Shown: piece by piece, positions 18,492-29,065 of the stretch | Layout of the letters: every line of letters begins with the position of its first letter | How positions within the stretch are numbered: position 1 is the first letter of the stretch | Source of the DNA: an uncultured Chlorobiaceae bacterium | GTDB taxonomy: Bacteria; Bacteroidota; Chlorobiia; Chlorobiales; Chlorobiaceae | NCBI GenBank assembly: GCA_903839405.1 | Contig: CAIMCD010000036.1 | Location: 1-59,375, forward strand | Reading direction: 5' to 3' | DNA length: 59,375 nucleotides | Notes under the pieces: generated by a model | The model's database searches: none | What the model was told of the DNA's origin: nothing | Seen by the model: the letters and a program-made list of their open reading frames with translations, nothing else | Position numbers and translations under genes: made by a program

Positions 18492-20543
18492 ATGGCAAAA
18501 AAAACGTTTAAACCCTCAAATCCCTATAAAAACGAACCGGAAATCAAGGAACGGCGACCGAAATTCTCGATAATGTACTATGTGGTCGTCATCCTTCTTC
18601 TCATAGGAGTGCAACTTGCTTTTTTCTGGTCGGGTTCAACACAGGAGATCCCCTACAGCGCTTTTCGCAAACTCATTGCAGAAAACAAGGTTGAATCGGT
18701 AAAAATCTCACCGGAAAGGATCTATATCAAGCTCAAGCCGGGTGCAGAAACCGGACTTGCGTTAAAAGAGAAGCCAAAAGATGGCCCAGGGGTGCTTATG
18801 CCCCAGGCACCAGGCGGGCAGGAGGAGATTTTTGTCAATCCGGTACGCGATGAAAACCTGACGGAGCTCTTGGAAAGCAAGGGTATCAAATATCAGGGAA
18901 TGCCGAGCACGACCTGGATCAGTGAGCTCTTGCAGTGGCTGCTTCCCTTTGCCCTGCTGATCGGCATCTACTTCTTTGTGTTCAAGCGCATGGGTGGGCC
19001 GGGCTCCCAGTTTATGAATATCGGCAAAAACCGGGCCGCACTCTATGAAAACCTCGACGAGCACACCCGTATCACCTTTAAGGATGTCGCCGGCCTCGAT
19101 GAAGCAAAGGCTGAGGTGATGGAGGTTGTGGACTTCCTCAAGGATCCGAAAAAGTATACAACGCTTGGCGGCAAACTGCCGAAAGGTGTGCTGCTTGTCG
19201 GCCCTCCGGGTACCGGCAAAACCCTGCTCGCCAAGGCGGTTGCCGGTGAAGCTGATGTCCCCTTTTTCAGTATCAGCGGTTCTGACTTTGTGGAGATGTT
19301 TGTCGGTGTAGGCGCAGCGAGGGTGCGCGACCTCTTCAAGCAGGCCAAGGAAAAAGCTCCCTGCATTATTTTTATTGACGAAATTGATGCGGTCGGCCGC
19401 AGCAGGGGAAAAGGGGCAATGATGGGCGCCAATGACGAGCGCGAAAACACCCTCAACCAGTTGCTTGTTGAAATGGATGGATTTGCAACCGACAAGGGGG
19501 TCATTCTGATGGCCGCCACCAACCGCCCCGACGTGCTGGATTCGGCCCTGCTCCGTCCGGGCCGTTTCGACCGACAGATCATGGTTGACAAGCCCGACCT
19601 GAAAGGGCGGATTGATATTTTCAAGGTTCACACCAAAAAGCTCTCACTCTCCGAGGATGTGAATCTGAAAGCTCTTGCGTCGCAGACGCCGGGATTTGCC
19701 GGCGCCGAGATCGCCAATGCCGCCAATGAGGCCGCCCTGTTGGCCTCCCGCCGCAACAAGCTGAGCATCGAGATGAAGGATTTTGAAGATGCCATCGAGC
19801 GGGTTGTGGCCGGACTGGAGAAAAAGAACAAGGTGATCAACCCGCGTGAAAAGCGGATTGTAGCCTTTCACGAAGCTGGCCATGCCATTGTGAGCTGGAT
19901 GATGCCTGAAAACGATCCGGTACAGAAGATCTCCATCGTACCAAGGGGCATGAGCGCACTCGGCTACACCATGAACATTCCGCTTGAGGATCGCTATCTG
20001 ATGACCAAAAGCGAGCTGCTTGCGCGCATCTGCGGTCTTCTCGGCGGTCGTATTGCTGAGCTGATTATTTTCAATGAGATCTCGACCGGTGCGCAAAATG
20101 ATCTTGAAAAAGTTACCGGCATAGCCTACAACATGGTGATGGTCTACGGCATGAGCGAGAAACTTGGAAACCTCTCCTTCTACGAGAGCAACAACCCCTA
20201 CTACGGCTCGCCCGGTATCGACAAAAAGTACAGCGAAGAGACCGCCCAGCTTATCGACCGGGAGGTAACGGCAATTGTTGAGGAGGCACGCCTCAAGGTG
20301 ATGGAGATGTTAACCCTGAACCGCCACAAACTTGAACGTCTGGCTGAAGAGCTGCTCCTGAAAGAGATGCTGCAATACAGCCAGATTGAGGAGATTCTCG
20401 GAAAACGTCCTGAAGGGCTCTTCCCCGTACAGGTTGACGAAGAGATTGCGGAAGAGACGGCCGCCCCGAAAAGCGCGGAACAGCTTGAGCTTGAAGAGGC
20501 CGTTGCAAGGCTTCGCCAGAGCCGGAACATTCCGGAAAGCTGA
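18492..20543 (+). CDS. ftsH: ATP-dependent zinc metalloprotease FtsH
   Basis: Membrane-anchored AAA+ protease that degrades misfolded membrane proteins and short-lived regulators. Two N-terminal helices flank a periplasmic domain (about residues 28-165). Walker A is GPPGTGKT at 237-244, Walker B IIFIDEID near 293-299, SRH follows, and the zinc site HEAGH is at 460-464. The ATG at 18492 is used in place of the adjacent TTG; 683 residues is normal. The acyP gene follows after 14 bp and may be co-transcribed. Confidence 0.97.
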   Translation: MAKKTFKPSNPYKNEPEIKERRPKFSIMYYVVVILLLIGVQLAFFWSGSTQEIPYSAFRKLIAENKVESVKISPERIYIKLKPGAETGLALKEKPKDGPGVLMPQAPGGQEEIFVNPVRDENLTELLESKGIKYQGMPSTTWISELLQWLLPFALLIGIYFFVFKRMGGPGSQFMNIGKNRAALYENLDEHTRITFKDVAGLDEAKAEVMEVVDFLKDPKKYTTLGGKLPKGVLLVGPPGTGKTLLAKAVAGEADVPFFSISGSDFVEMFVGVGAARVRDLFKQAKEKAPCIIFIDEIDAVGRSRGKGAMMGANDERENTLNQLLVEMDGFATDKGVILMAATNRPDVLDSALLRPGRFDRQIMVDKPDLKGRIDIFKVHTKKLSLSEDVNLKALASQTPGFAGAEIANAANEAALLASRRNKLSIEMKDFEDAIERVVAGLEKKNKVINPREKRIVAFHEAGHAIVSWMMPENDPVQKISIVPRGMSALGYTMNIPLEDRYLMTKSELLARICGLLGGRIAELIIFNEISTGAQNDLEKVTGIAYNMVMVYGMSEKLGNLSFYESNNPYYGSPGIDKKYSEETAQLIDREVTAIVEEARLKVMEMLTLNRHKLERLAEELLLKEMLQYSQIEEILGKRPEGLFPVQVDEEIAEETAAPKSAEQLELEEAVARLRQSRNIPES

Positions 20544-20557
20544 AAAGAGAGCAAGCG

Positions 20558-20839
20558 ATGGTTGAGTTGAAAAGGGTTCGCCTGGTTGTTTCCGGCAGTG
20601 TGCAAGGCGTGGGATTCAGAATGTTCATTCACCGGGCAGCAAACGAACTGGAGCTGACAGGGTCGGTGAAAAACCGGCCGGACGGCGCGGTTGAAATTGA
20701 TGCCCAGGGCTTGCCGGAGCGGCTAGATGAGTTGTTCCAGCAGGCGAAACGGGGACCATCCCGCTCAAGAGTAACATCAATACGCAAAGAAGAGCACATA
20801 CCCGACAGCACTCTCGACCACTTTTCCATCAGCGGTTAA
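20558..20839 (+). CDS. acyP: Acylphosphatase
   Basis: A 93-residue enzyme that hydrolyses the carboxyl-phosphate bond of acyl phosphates. Both catalytic residues are present: Arg21 in GSVQGVGFR and Asn39 in GSVKNRPDG. It starts 14 bp after ftsH and ends at a strong terminator. The physiological substrate of bacterial acylphosphatases is not settled. Confidence 0.94.
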   Translation: MVELKRVRLVVSGSVQGVGFRMFIHRAANELELTGSVKNRPDGAVEIDAQGLPERLDELFQQAKRGPSRSRVTSIRKEEHIPDSTLDHFSISG

Positions 20840-20861
20840 AGCTCTCTGAAAAGCGGGAAAC

Positions 20862-20892
20862 AAAAAAAGGCAGGAAAACTCCTGCCTTTTTG
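20862..20892. terminator. Bidirectional terminator between acyP and tRNA-Val
   Basis: AGGCAGGA (20868-20875) pairs with TCCTGCCT (20880-20887), with A/T runs on both sides. It ends the ftsH-acyP transcript and, on the other strand, the tRNA transcript. Confidence 0.85.
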
Positions 20893-20916
20893 GCTTCAAC
20901 TATAATCGTAGTGATG

Positions 20917-20990
20917 TGGGTCCCGAGGGATTCGAACCCCCGACCTACTGGGTGTAAACCAGTCGCTCTAACCAGCTGAGCTAGGAACCC
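20917..20990 (-). tRNA. tRNA-Val (anticodon TAC)
   Basis: The minus strand folds as a full cloverleaf. The acceptor GGGTTCC pairs with GGGACCC (one T-G pair), the D arm follows, and the anticodon stem ACTGG/CCAGT holds the loop TTTACAC with anticodon TAC. The T arm contains GGTTCGAATCC. The discriminator base is A and no CCA is encoded. It reads GTA, and by wobble other GTN valine codons. Confidence 0.96.
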
Positions 20991-21155
20991 ATTCTAAAAG
21001 GCCATAATGATAACACAATTTCCTTGGAAAACAAAAACAAAATACCCCTTTACGCTGAAGAAGAGTAGGCGGGTACTTGTAACCCTTGACGAAAAAGCAT
21101 AACTTCAGGCCGGTAATTTACCTGCAACCACGGCAATTTTTTGTTACTAATCAGT

Positions 21156-22304
21156 ATGAGATCACTATCCATCCTCGGCAGTACCGGTTCAATCGGACTC
21201 AGCACCCTTGATGTTGTCCGCCAACACCCGGAAAAATTCACTATTGCAGGTCTGGCCGTTGGTCAGGATGTTGTAAAACTGGCCGAACAGATTCAGGAGT
21301 TCCGGCCTCTGGCGGTCTCCGTCCGAGATGAAGAGGCGGCAAAAAAGCTGAAAACCCTGCTCGGAGAGTACAAGCCTGAAATTTTTCACGGCAGTGAAGG
21401 TGCCGCAACCATTGCCGCCGCCGAAGGTAGCGATATGGTTGTCTCGGCCATTGTCGGAGCCGCCGGACTGGTGCCTACGGTCAATGCCATCAAGGCCGGC
21501 AAGCATATCGCCCTGGCCAACAAGGAGGTGCTTGTGGTTGCAGGACAACTGGTCTCTGACCTGGTAAAAAAATATAAGGTGCAGTTACTGCCGGTTGACA
21601 GCGAACACTCGGCGATCTTCCAGTCGCTTGAGGGGCATCGGAGTGAAGATGTCGAGCGGATCATTCTTACCGCATCGGGCGGGCCCTTCCGCAACACCCC
21701 GCAGGAAGAGCTGAAACATGTCCGCCCTGAGCAGGCCCTGAAGCACCCGCAATGGTCGATGGGTGCAAAGATTACCATTGACTCGGCCACCATGATGAAC
21801 AAAGGGCTTGAGGTCATTGAGGCACACTGGCTCTTCAACATGCCGGCTGAAAAAATCGGCGTTGTCGTTCACCCGCAAAGCATTATCCACTCCATGGTCG
21901 AGTATATCGACGGCTGTGTTATTGCGCAGCTCGGCGCTCCCGACATGCGCGCTCCCATCGCCTATGCGCTGGCCTGGCCGGCACGATGTCCGAGTGGCAT
22001 TCAGAAGCTCGACCTGACAAAAATCGCCACCCTGACCTTTGAGGAGCCCGACTTGGTGCGCTTCCCTGCACTCCGCCTGGCCTTTGAGGCCCTGAAAGCC
22101 GGCAGAACCTACCCGGCCGTGCTCAACGCAGCAAACGAGATCGCCGTTGCGGCATTTCTCGACAAAAAAATCGGCTTTACCGACATCGCGGCTACGGTTG
22201 ATAAAACCATGCAGGCGCACGAGCCCTATAACCCGGTTGAACTGGAGGACTATCTTCAGGCTGACCGATGGGCCCGCGACACGGCAAAAAAACTTATTGC
22301 ATAA
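21156..22304 (+). CDS. dxr: 1-deoxy-D-xylulose 5-phosphate reductoisomerase
   Basis: Second step of the MEP isoprenoid pathway, making 2-C-methyl-D-erythritol 4-phosphate with NADPH; it feeds carotenoids, quinones and chlorophyll tails. GSTGSIG at residues 8-14 is the NADPH site. Metal-binding [10 protein letters not shown] and the substrate stretch LTASGGPF are intact. ATG 21156 is preferred over a TTG at 21141; the protein has 382 residues. The order dxr-rseP-prfA with short gaps suggests one transcript. Confidence 0.96.
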   Translation: MRSLSILGSTGSIGLSTLDVVRQHPEKFTIAGLAVGQDVVKLAEQIQEFRPLAVSVRDEEAAKKLKTLLGEYKPEIFHGSEGAATIAAAEGSDMVVSAIVGAAGLVPTVNAIKAGKHIALANKEVLVVAGQLVSDLVKKYKVQLLPVDSEHSAIFQSLEGHRSEDVERIILTASGGPFRNTPQEELKHVRPEQALKHPQWSMGAKITIDSATMMNKGLEVIEAHWLFNMPAEKIGVVVHPQSIIHSMVEYIDGCVIAQLGAPDMRAPIAYALAWPARCPSGIQKLDLTKIATLTFEEPDLVRFPALRLAFEALKAGRTYPAVLNAANEIAVAAFLDKKIGFTDIAATVDKTMQAHEPYNPVELEDYLQADRWARDTAKKLIA

Positions 22305-22335
22305 ACCTCTTTTCTCCTGAACCCGAAGGATTGTT

Positions 22336-23697
22336 ATGGACGCACTGAACTCGATATTTTTTTTCATTATCGCAATTTTCATCCTTGTCACGGCGCATGA
22401 GCTCGGCCACTTTCTGACGGCCAAGCTCTTCGGCATGAGGGTTGACAAATTCTACATCGGCTTCGACTTTTGGGAGAAACGGCTCTGGAAAAAGCAGATC
22501 GGCGAGACCGAGTATGGCATCGGACTCTTTCCCCTTGGCGGCTATGTCAAAATTGCCGGGATGGTGGATGAGAGCCTCGACACCCAGTTTCAGGGCACCG
22601 AAGCGCAACCATGGGAGTTCAGGGCAAAACCGGTCTGGCAGCGCCTGATTGTGCTTGCCGGCGGAGTCGTGATGAACTTTATTCTTGCCACCGTCATCTT
22701 TATCGGCATCACCCTTGTGCTCGGTGAAGCGCGCACCAGCGTCAACACGGCGGCCTTTGTCGAAAAGGGCTCCATCTTTGAGACCATGGGCCTTAAAACC
22801 GGTGACCGGCTGCAGATGGCCAACGGAAAAGCTCTCGCAAGCTGGGAAGAGGCGCTCGACCCGCAACTGCTTACGGCCCAATCGCTCAACTACACCATTC
22901 TGCGCGATGGCAAGGCCTTCACCGTGAACGCTCCCTCAAATATCCTCTCTAAAATCAACGAAAAGCAGAGCCTTGGCATCCGGCCAATTGTAGCGCCCAT
23001 CATTGAAGAGGCTCTTGAAAAGATGCCGGCAAAAGTTGCAGGCATCCAGTCCGGCGGACTCATTACCGCCATCAACGGCAAAGAGGTCTCGGACTGGACC
23101 GAGGTTGTGGGGATCATCTCCGCCAATGCCAGCCGACCCATCACCATCTCCTGGAAGCACCTGGATACGCCTAAAGGCCAGCCGGTCAGTGCGGATCAAA
23201 TCCGCAGGGATGGCCGGGAGTTCGTCAGCTCAGTTATCCCCAACAACAAGGGAAAAATAGGGATATCGCTCAAGCAAACCATGGCAACCGAACGCCGAAA
23301 GCTCGGTCTCTTGGAATCGGCCGTCAGCGGCGTCAACCAGACCTGGAAAATGAGCGCCATGACGGTTCAGGGATTTGCCAAAATTTTTTCCGGCCAGGAG
23401 GATTTTCGCAAATCGGTCGGAGGCCCAATCAAGATTGCCAAAATAGCAAGCCAGAGTGCCGAACAGGGGCCGGTGAGCTTTCTCTATTTCCTCTCCATGC
23501 TCTCGATCTCTCTCGGAATCATCAATATTTTGCCGGTGCCGGCGCTTGACGGTGGGCAGTTCGTGCTCAATGGCATTGAAGGCATCATCCGCAAGGAGCT
23601 TCCCTTTGAAGCCAAAATGCGTATCCAGCAGATCGGCATGATGTTGCTGCTCGGCCTCTTTGCCTTCATTCTTTTCAACGATATTTTCAACCCCTGA
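22336..23697 (+). CDS. rseP: Site-2 intramembrane zinc protease RseP
   Basis: Membrane-embedded metalloprotease of the RseP/S2P family, which cleaves transmembrane anti-sigma factors and signal-peptide remnants. HELGH at residues 21-25 lies in the first membrane helix, followed by [16 protein letters not shown] region spans roughly residues 120-300. The C-terminal [13 protein letters not shown] provides the third zinc ligand. Its 453 residues are typical. It is flanked by dxr (31 bp) and prfA (18 bp). Confidence 0.95.
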   Translation: MDALNSIFFFIIAIFILVTAHELGHFLTAKLFGMRVDKFYIGFDFWEKRLWKKQIGETEYGIGLFPLGGYVKIAGMVDESLDTQFQGTEAQPWEFRAKPVWQRLIVLAGGVVMNFILATVIFIGITLVLGEARTSVNTAAFVEKGSIFETMGLKTGDRLQMANGKALASWEEALDPQLLTAQSLNYTILRDGKAFTVNAPSNILSKINEKQSLGIRPIVAPIIEEALEKMPAKVAGIQSGGLITAINGKEVSDWTEVVGIISANASRPITISWKHLDTPKGQPVSADQIRRDGREFVSSVIPNNKGKIGISLKQTMATERRKLGLLESAVSGVNQTWKMSAMTVQGFAKIFSGQEDFRKSVGGPIKIAKIASQSAEQGPVSFLYFLSMLSISLGIINILPVPALDGGQFVLNGIEGIIRKELPFEAKMRIQQIGMMLLLGLFAFILFNDIFNP

Positions 23698-23715
23698 GGC
23701 TGACGGCCGGAAGCA

Positions 23716-24789
23716 ATGCTTGACAAACTGCAATCCATAAAAGAAAAACATCTCGATCTTGCCCAACTGCTTGCCGACCCAAAAGCAGCAGTTGATCAGG
23801 CCCGCTTCCGCCAGCTCAACAAGGAGTACAGCGACCTGCGTGAAATTGTTGAGGCCTATGACCGCTACGCCGTGGCAAAAAAACAGCTCGACGAGTCAAA
23901 AGCCCTGCTTAAAAGTGAGAGCGATCTGGAGATGAAGGAGCTTGTGGAGGCGGAGATCGGTGAATTGCAAAAAAAGCTGCCGGAGCTTGAACAGCATCTG
24001 AAAATTCTGCTCCTGCCTAAAGATGAGGCCGATTCGCGCAACGTCATTATCGAAATCCGGGCCGGTACCGGCGGTGAGGAGGCTGCCCTTTTTGCGGCTG
24101 ACCTGACACGGATGTACCAGCGCTACTGCGAAAAACAGGGGTGGAAGTATGAGGTGCTCAACTTCAATGAGAGCTCGGTGCCCGGCGGATTCCGCGAAAT
24201 CATCCTTGGCGTGAGCGGCCACGACGTTTTTGGCACCATGAAATACGAGAGCGGCGTGCACCGCGTCCAGCGCGTGCCGGACACCGAGACCCAGGGACGC
24301 ATCCACACCTCGGCCGTCAGCGTAGCGGTACTGCCGGAAGCCGAGGAGGTTGATGTGGAGATCCGCAAGGAGGATCTGCGCTTCGACACCTACCGGAGCG
24401 GCGGCAAGGGCGGGCAGAACGTCAACAAGGTGGAGACCGCCGTACGGATCACCCACATGCCCTCCGGCATCGTAACGGCCTGTCAGGAGGAGCGCTCCCA
24501 GCTCCAGAACAAGGAGCGGGCCATGAAGATGCTCCGAACCAAACTCTACGACATCCAGCTTGCCGAACAGCAGCAGAAACGGGCTGACCTGCGCCGCTCC
24601 ATGGTAACCACCGGAGACCGGAGCGCCAAGATCCGCACCTACAACTATCCGCAGTCGCGCGTGACCGATCACCGTATCGGTTTTACCAGCCATGCACTGC
24701 CCCAGATTCTGCAAGGTGAACTGCAGGATATTATCGATGCCCTGAAAATGCATGACCAGGCCGAGCGCCTCCAGGCTGAACTCCTCTAA
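23716..24789 (+). CDS. prfA: Peptide chain release factor 1
   Basis: Recognises UAA and UAG stop codons and triggers peptide release. The catalytic GGQ is at residues 232-234 in [14 protein letters not shown]. The codon-recognition tripeptide is of the PxT type (PDT, residues 188-190), which marks RF1 and not RF2 (SPF). The 357 residues are normal. It ends the dxr-rseP-prfA cluster. Confidence 0.97.
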   Translation: MLDKLQSIKEKHLDLAQLLADPKAAVDQARFRQLNKEYSDLREIVEAYDRYAVAKKQLDESKALLKSESDLEMKELVEAEIGELQKKLPELEQHLKILLLPKDEADSRNVIIEIRAGTGGEEAALFAADLTRMYQRYCEKQGWKYEVLNFNESSVPGGFREIILGVSGHDVFGTMKYESGVHRVQRVPDTETQGRIHTSAVSVAVLPEAEEVDVEIRKEDLRFDTYRSGGKGGQNVNKVETAVRITHMPSGIVTACQEERSQLQNKERAMKMLRTKLYDIQLAEQQQKRADLRRSMVTTGDRSAKIRTYNYPQSRVTDHRIGFTSHALPQILQGELQDIIDALKMHDQAERLQAELL

Positions 24790-24913
24790 AAGACCGTGTA
24801 GCGAAGAGATGCTCACGGGAAGTGGTAGGTTTTCAGCGATTCTCTTTATATTTTTCAAAAAAAATCAAAACGGTCTCGTTACCGGATACTCCGCATAAAA
24901 CGAAATTGATGGC

Positions 24914-25534
24914 ATGGCAACAATGGAAATGGATGCGACCGGAATATCCCGGGGAGAGTGGGTGCTTGACGGGGATTTTAGGCGCGCAATTGTCTACCTT
25001 TCCGACCAGAAAAGAATTATGCGCTTCAACCCCTTCTGCCACAGTGTGGAACTCACTGAGGTTGAAAATGTCTATAAATGGCATTTCCGGGTAACCGATC
25101 CGCAGAACAACCCCTTTGATGTGCTCTTTTTTGTAGAACAGATCGATGAGCTGCTGCTCGAACTACCGGAGAATATGGAGTGCAGCGACCCTGACGACCT
25201 CTCCGATGAGATGATCGAGCGTTACACGGTTGGCAAAAAAATCCACTTTAAACACTACCCGGTCAGCAAATCGGTTGAGGATCCGGCAAAATATCTCTTT
25301 GCAGGCAAGGTTTCAGCCGATATGTATATCCACCCTGGTGCAAAGGGTAAAACCAATGTGCACTTTGATCTTAAGGTCGAAGTCACCTTTCTTCTCTACC
25401 CGGCATTCCGGATTATCCCTAAAAAAGTTCTCCGTTCCATGACCAAGGCAGGGATGAGCATGATCATTCAAACCGCTTCCAACAAGATGTTTCACTCGAT
25501 CAGCAAGGACTTTAAAAAATTCAAGCTCGCATAA
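24914..25534 (+). CDS. DUF1997-like protein
   Basis: A 206-residue soluble protein with no signal peptide or helix. Its pattern (YLSDQKRIMRFNPFCHSV early, then beta-rich stretches such as VHFDLKVEVTFLLYPAF and the C-terminal helix MIIQTASNKMFHSISKDF) fits the SRPBCC-like DUF1997 group found in photosynthetic organisms. I assign this by overall resemblance only. The function is unknown. It is separated by 14 bp from the downstream nitroreductase gene, so the two may be co-expressed. Confidence 0.7.
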   Translation: MATMEMDATGISRGEWVLDGDFRRAIVYLSDQKRIMRFNPFCHSVELTEVENVYKWHFRVTDPQNNPFDVLFFVEQIDELLLELPENMECSDPDDLSDEMIERYTVGKKIHFKHYPVSKSVEDPAKYLFAGKVSADMYIHPGAKGKTNVHFDLKVEVTFLLYPAFRIIPKKVLRSMTKAGMSMIIQTASNKMFHSISKDFKKFKLA

Positions 25535-25548
25535 AGGGATGCGCTGTA

Positions 25549-26064
25549 ATGGACTTTTATGACCTCGTCACCCGGCGCAGCAGCATCCGCAGCTTTCAGC
25601 GCAACAAAGCCATCCCGGGTGAGGTACTGCACCGGATTCTCAATGCCGGACGACTCGCCCCTTCAGCCAAAAACCTCCAGCCGTGGCGCTTTCGCGTTGT
25701 TACCTCACCCGAACTGCTTGAAAAAATCTATCCGGCCTACAGCCGGGAGTGGCTCCAAAGTGCACCCTGCATCCTCTTGGTGAGCGGCAAGCGCCGTGAA
25801 GCGTGGGTACGGAGCCTGGATGGCTATAACTCGCTGGAGACCGATCTCGCAATCGTTATGGATCATCTGGTGCTGGCTGCGGCCTGGGAAGGTGTGGGAA
25901 GCTGCTGGATTGCCGCCTTCGACCCCGCCATCCTGCGTGAAGCAGTTGAGCTTGAGGCGGACGAAGAGATTTTTGCCTTTACCCCTCTTGGCTACGCTGC
26001 TGAGGAGGCTCTGCCGATACCAAAAAACCGCAAATCCCTTGAAGAGATAACGGAATTTCTCTGA
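25549..26064 (+). CDS. Nitroreductase family flavoprotein
   Basis: A 171-residue FMN-dependent oxidoreductase of the nitroreductase fold. The N-terminal FMN-binding pattern RRSSIRSF is followed by AGRLAPSAKNLQPWRF, and LAAAWEGVGSCWIAAF forms the central conserved block. It is short, like the single-domain anaerobe versions. Natural substrates of these proteins are rarely known. It lies 14 bp after the DUF1997-like gene. Confidence 0.88.
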   Translation: MDFYDLVTRRSSIRSFQRNKAIPGEVLHRILNAGRLAPSAKNLQPWRFRVVTSPELLEKIYPAYSREWLQSAPCILLVSGKRREAWVRSLDGYNSLETDLAIVMDHLVLAAAWEGVGSCWIAAFDPAILREAVELEADEEIFAFTPLGYAAEEALPIPKNRKSLEEITEFL

Positions 26065-26125
26065 CACCAGGCTCTAACGCAAAAAGAGTACGACTACCAT
26101 AACTCACTGGTCAACACAACAGCCC

Positions 26126-27100
26126 ATGAAAAAGATGCAACGGTGGTGGAAGGTTTTGCTGATTTTCGGAGTTCTCTTCGCCGCACTCTTTGCCATCATG
26201 ACCCCCTGGAACAGTTCCGCCCTCTCATCTCACCCCCGACCGGCAAAGAGTTACGGCGAAGCCATGCAGCGCATTGAACGGCTCAAAAGCCGGGATTCTG
26301 TGGGGATGAATCCGCTCTGCCAGCTTCAGTTGATGACTCACAACAAAAAAGTGAGTCGCGCAATCATTCTGGTGCATGGCTATACAAGCTGCCCCCGGCA
26401 ATTTCAGGCACTGGGCCAGCAGTTCTATGATATGGGCTATAACGTACTTATTGCGCCACTCCCGCATCATGGACTGAAAGACAAAATGACCGAAGAGCAC
26501 GGCAAGCTCAAGACCGAAGAGCTGGCAGCTTATGCCGATGAAACCGTTGACATTGCCCGCGGGCTTGGAGACCGGGTGACCATGATGGGCATTTCGGCTG
26601 GCGGAGTCACCACCGGCTGGGCGGCACAAAACCGGAGCGACCTTGATCTGGCGGTCATTATCTCCCCCGCATTTGGATTTAAAAAGATCCCGAACCCCTT
26701 TACTGCGGCCGTCATGAATATCTACCGACTACTGCCCGATGCATTCGAATGGTGGGATCCTGCTCTGAAGACCAATATTACCCCGACGCACCTCTATCCC
26801 CGCTATTCACAACATGCGCTGGTACAAATCCTCCGTCTCGGATTTGCAACAGAGGATGCGGCCGAGCATCAAGCGCCTGCGGCAAAAAGAATTGTGATGA
26901 TCTTCAACCCCAGTGACAGCTCGATCAATAACGAGCGGACAACGGATATTGTAAAAATCTGGCAGGCACACCATGCCACTTTAGGCAGCTATGAGTTTCC
27001 GGCTCAACTGCAACTGGCGCACGACCTGATAGACCCGAGCCAGCCAAAACAAAAGGTTGCTCTGGTCTATCCGCGCCTCATTGATCTGGTCAACCATTAA
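26126..27100 (+). CDS. Membrane-anchored alpha/beta hydrolase
   Basis: A 324-residue serine hydrolase with an N-terminal anchor or signal (KVLLIFGVLFAALFAIM). The oxyanion region is AIILVHGYTSCPRQF, and the nucleophile elbow is MMGISAGGVTTGW with Ser in GxSxG. FNPSDSSINN carries a likely acidic residue and QLAHDLIDP the catalytic His. It resembles carboxylesterase/monoacylglycerol lipase folds. It faces the cell envelope; the substrate is unknown. Confidence 0.85.
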   Translation: MKKMQRWWKVLLIFGVLFAALFAIMTPWNSSALSSHPRPAKSYGEAMQRIERLKSRDSVGMNPLCQLQLMTHNKKVSRAIILVHGYTSCPRQFQALGQQFYDMGYNVLIAPLPHHGLKDKMTEEHGKLKTEELAAYADETVDIARGLGDRVTMMGISAGGVTTGWAAQNRSDLDLAVIISPAFGFKKIPNPFTAAVMNIYRLLPDAFEWWDPALKTNITPTHLYPRYSQHALVQILRLGFATEDAAEHQAPAAKRIVMIFNPSDSSINNERTTDIVKIWQAHHATLGSYEFPAQLQLAHDLIDPSQPKQKVALVYPRLIDLVNH

Positions 27101-27281
27101 GCTGCGTTCAGGCTCAAGATAGGGTGAAACAGCAGGAGAGCGGCTGAATTTCGGGGTTTCATGGCCCGCAAAAACTCTTTCTTTTTATTTCATCTCTCTT
27201 GTTTATTTGGGGTTACAGTGTATCATGCTGGCCGGGTGCATTTTAAATTTGAAAACCATTATTAATTACGTTAAACTCTGG

Positions 27282-27387
27282 ATAGAAATCAGCCAATGGT
27301 TGGCTGATCGCTATTCAAGTAATTTGTGCGTTGGTTACTTGTTGGTATCTCTCTTTCTATCAATGCGCATGCTTACTGAGACTAACA
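27282..27387 (+). ncRNA. Chlorobi-RRM RNA leader, copy 2
   Basis: Counterpart of 13841-13945 with the same order of blocks: ATAGAAATC, the hairpin GCCAATGGTTGGC (27292-27304), TTCAAGTAATTTGTGC, TTGGTTACTTG, then a pyrimidine-rich stretch and ACTGAGAC before AACAATG. Similarity extends upstream to 27264 with the same 18-bp offset as in copy 1. Non-coding conservation at this level between paralogues indicates selection on the RNA or promoter. Confidence 0.82.
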
Positions 27388-27660
27388 ATGAATATTTATA
27401 TTGGCAATTTAGCTTACACTGTAACTGAAGACGATCTTCGTGACGCCTTTTCCGAATTCGGTCAGGTCGCTAACGCAAGCATCATCAACGACAAGTTTTC
27501 AGGCCGTTCCAAGGGGTTCGGATTTGTTGAAATGCCGAACGACAGTGAAGCCCGTGAAGCAATTGAATCGATGAACGGCAAAGATTTGAACGGCCGCACG
27601 GTAACTGTAAACGAAGCTAAGCCACGCGAGGAAAGACCAGCAAGAAGAGATCGTTACTGA
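27388..27660 (+). CDS. Small RRM RNA-binding protein, copy 2
   Basis: A 90-residue RRM protein almost identical to the product at 13946-14218. RNP2 is IYIGNL and RNP1 KGFGFVEM, with the same Arg-rich end RPARRDRY. Differences are concentrated in the second helix and loop (for example FSEFGQVANASIIND). The start is placed at ATG 27388 for the same reason as in copy 1. It is followed by a strong terminator. Confidence 0.95.
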   Translation: MNIYIGNLAYTVTEDDLRDAFSEFGQVANASIINDKFSGRSKGFGFVEMPNDSEAREAIESMNGKDLNGRTVTVNEAKPREERPARRDRY

Positions 27661-27683
27661 TCCCTTTCCTACAGTTTTTATCC

Positions 27684-27721
27684 AAAGCCGGAGAGCAGTT
27701 GCATGCTCTCCGGCTTTTTTT
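27684..27721 (+). terminator. Intrinsic terminator after second RRM gene
   Basis: AAAGCCGGAGAGCA pairs with TGCTCTCCGGCTTT around a short loop, followed by T residues. The stem sequence differs from the terminator of the first RRM gene. Confidence 0.9.
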
Positions 27722-27838
27722 ATGCCCGCCACAAACAACCGCCACCAACAGCAGGGTGAATTATCAGCCACCCAGAAGCGTTACTCTTTAAAAATACGCT
27801 AAAACCAGCAGTTACAACCAAGCAGAACCGGAAGCATC

Positions 27839-29041
27839 ATGAGAACGATCATCTTCACCGGAAAAGGAGGAGTAGGCAAAACCTCCATCGCAGCGGCCAC
27901 GGCGGTCAAGGCGGCTGCAATGGGCTACAAGACCCTTGTTATCTCCACCGACCCGGCTCACAGCCTTGGCGACTCCTTCGACCTGGAGCTTGGCCCCTCT
28001 CCCGTTAAAATCGCCGACAACCTCTACGGCCAGGAGGTGAGCGTCTATGGCGACCTGACGCTGAACTGGGAGATTGTGCGCGCACACTTTGCCCACATTA
28101 TGGAGGTACAGGGCATCAAGGGAATCTATGTTGAGGAGATGGGCGTGCTGCCGGGCATGGAGGAGCTTTTCTCGCTCTCCTATATCAAGCGGTATAACCA
28201 GTCAAACGAGTATGAGCTGCTGGTGGTTGATTGCGCCCCGACCGGCGAAACCCTGCGGTTGCTCTCCCTGCCGGAGACCTTTGGCTGGATGCTTAAAATG
28301 ATTAGAACCCTTGAAAAATATGTGGTTAAACCGATGATACGTCCCCTCTCGAAAAAGGTTGGCCGCCTCCACGACTTGGTGCCCGAAACTGAGGTTTACG
28401 ACCAGATCGAGCACCTCTTCTCCTCGGTGGAGGGGATCATTGAGCTTTTGTCGGACGGCACAAAAACAACCGTCCGCCTGGTCATGAACCCGGAGAAGAT
28501 GGTGATCAAGGAGTCGATGCGGGCCCTCACCTACCTCAACCTGTATGGCATTACGGTTGACCAGGTGATAGTTAACCGGGTCTTCATGGATGATATGGAC
28601 GGCGAGTACATGAGTGAGTGGAAAACCATCCAGCATAAATACCTGGAGCAGATTGAGCGCTCATTTGCCCCTATCCCGATCACCAAAGTGCCCCTCTTCC
28701 GGCGTGAGGTGCTCGGGCTTGAGATGCTGAAAACGGTCGGAGAGGTGGTCTATGGAGAGAAAAACCCGCTTGATGTCTTCTACCACGAAGAGCATACGGC
28801 CATTACAAAAATCAGCGACGGGCACTACGTTATGAAACTGCGCCTCCCTTTCGTTTTCGACAACCGCATGGAAGCCAATGTGTTGCAGGTGGGTGACTCC
28901 CTGAGCGTGCGGCTCGGCAACTACCAGAAAAACGTCATCCTGCCGGTTTTCCTTGCCGGAATGCGCGTGGCTGAAGCCGGCTATGAAGAGCAGTGGCTGA
29001 AAATAGTGTTCCGCAAAAAAGAGGTCAACTCAGGGAGCTGA
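27839..29041 (+). CDS. ArsA/Get3-type ATPase with alpha-crystallin-like tail (Get3d-like)
   Basis: A 400-residue P-loop ATPase of the ArsA/Get3 family. The deviant Walker A GKGGVGKT is at residues 8-15, and switch [11 protein letters not shown] at 38-47. [14 protein letters not shown] is the switch II region. The last 80 or so residues ([13 protein letters not shown]...[14 protein letters not shown]) look like a small-heat-shock alpha-crystallin domain, as in the Get3d group of photosynthetic organisms. No arsenic genes lie nearby, so a chaperone or cofactor-delivery role fits better than arsenite export; this is inference. Confidence 0.87.
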   Translation: MRTIIFTGKGGVGKTSIAAATAVKAAAMGYKTLVISTDPAHSLGDSFDLELGPSPVKIADNLYGQEVSVYGDLTLNWEIVRAHFAHIMEVQGIKGIYVEEMGVLPGMEELFSLSYIKRYNQSNEYELLVVDCAPTGETLRLLSLPETFGWMLKMIRTLEKYVVKPMIRPLSKKVGRLHDLVPETEVYDQIEHLFSSVEGIIELLSDGTKTTVRLVMNPEKMVIKESMRALTYLNLYGITVDQVIVNRVFMDDMDGEYMSEWKTIQHKYLEQIERSFAPIPITKVPLFRREVLGLEMLKTVGEVVYGEKNPLDVFYHEEHTAITKISDGHYVMKLRLPFVFDNRMEANVLQVGDSLSVRLGNYQKNVILPVFLAGMRVAEAGYEEQWLKIVFRKKEVNSGS

Positions 29042-29055
29042 CCTCCATGTTTTTT
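29021..29055 (+). terminator. Terminator overlapping the end of the Get3d-like gene
   Basis: GAGGTCA (29021-29027) pairs with TGACCTC (29039-29045) and TTTTTT follows. The stem includes the stop codon of the ATPase gene. Confidence 0.65.
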
Positions 29056-29065
29056 AAGCCCGTTC

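Noticed and set aside
23896..24858. 320-codon open frame on the minus strand
   Set aside because: It is antisense to prfA (GGQ motif intact) and shows no recognisable domain.
27839..29041. Arsenite pump ATPase ArsA
   Set aside because: No arsA duplication, arsB, arsD or arsR nearby, and the C-terminal alpha-crystallin-like domain points to Get3d.
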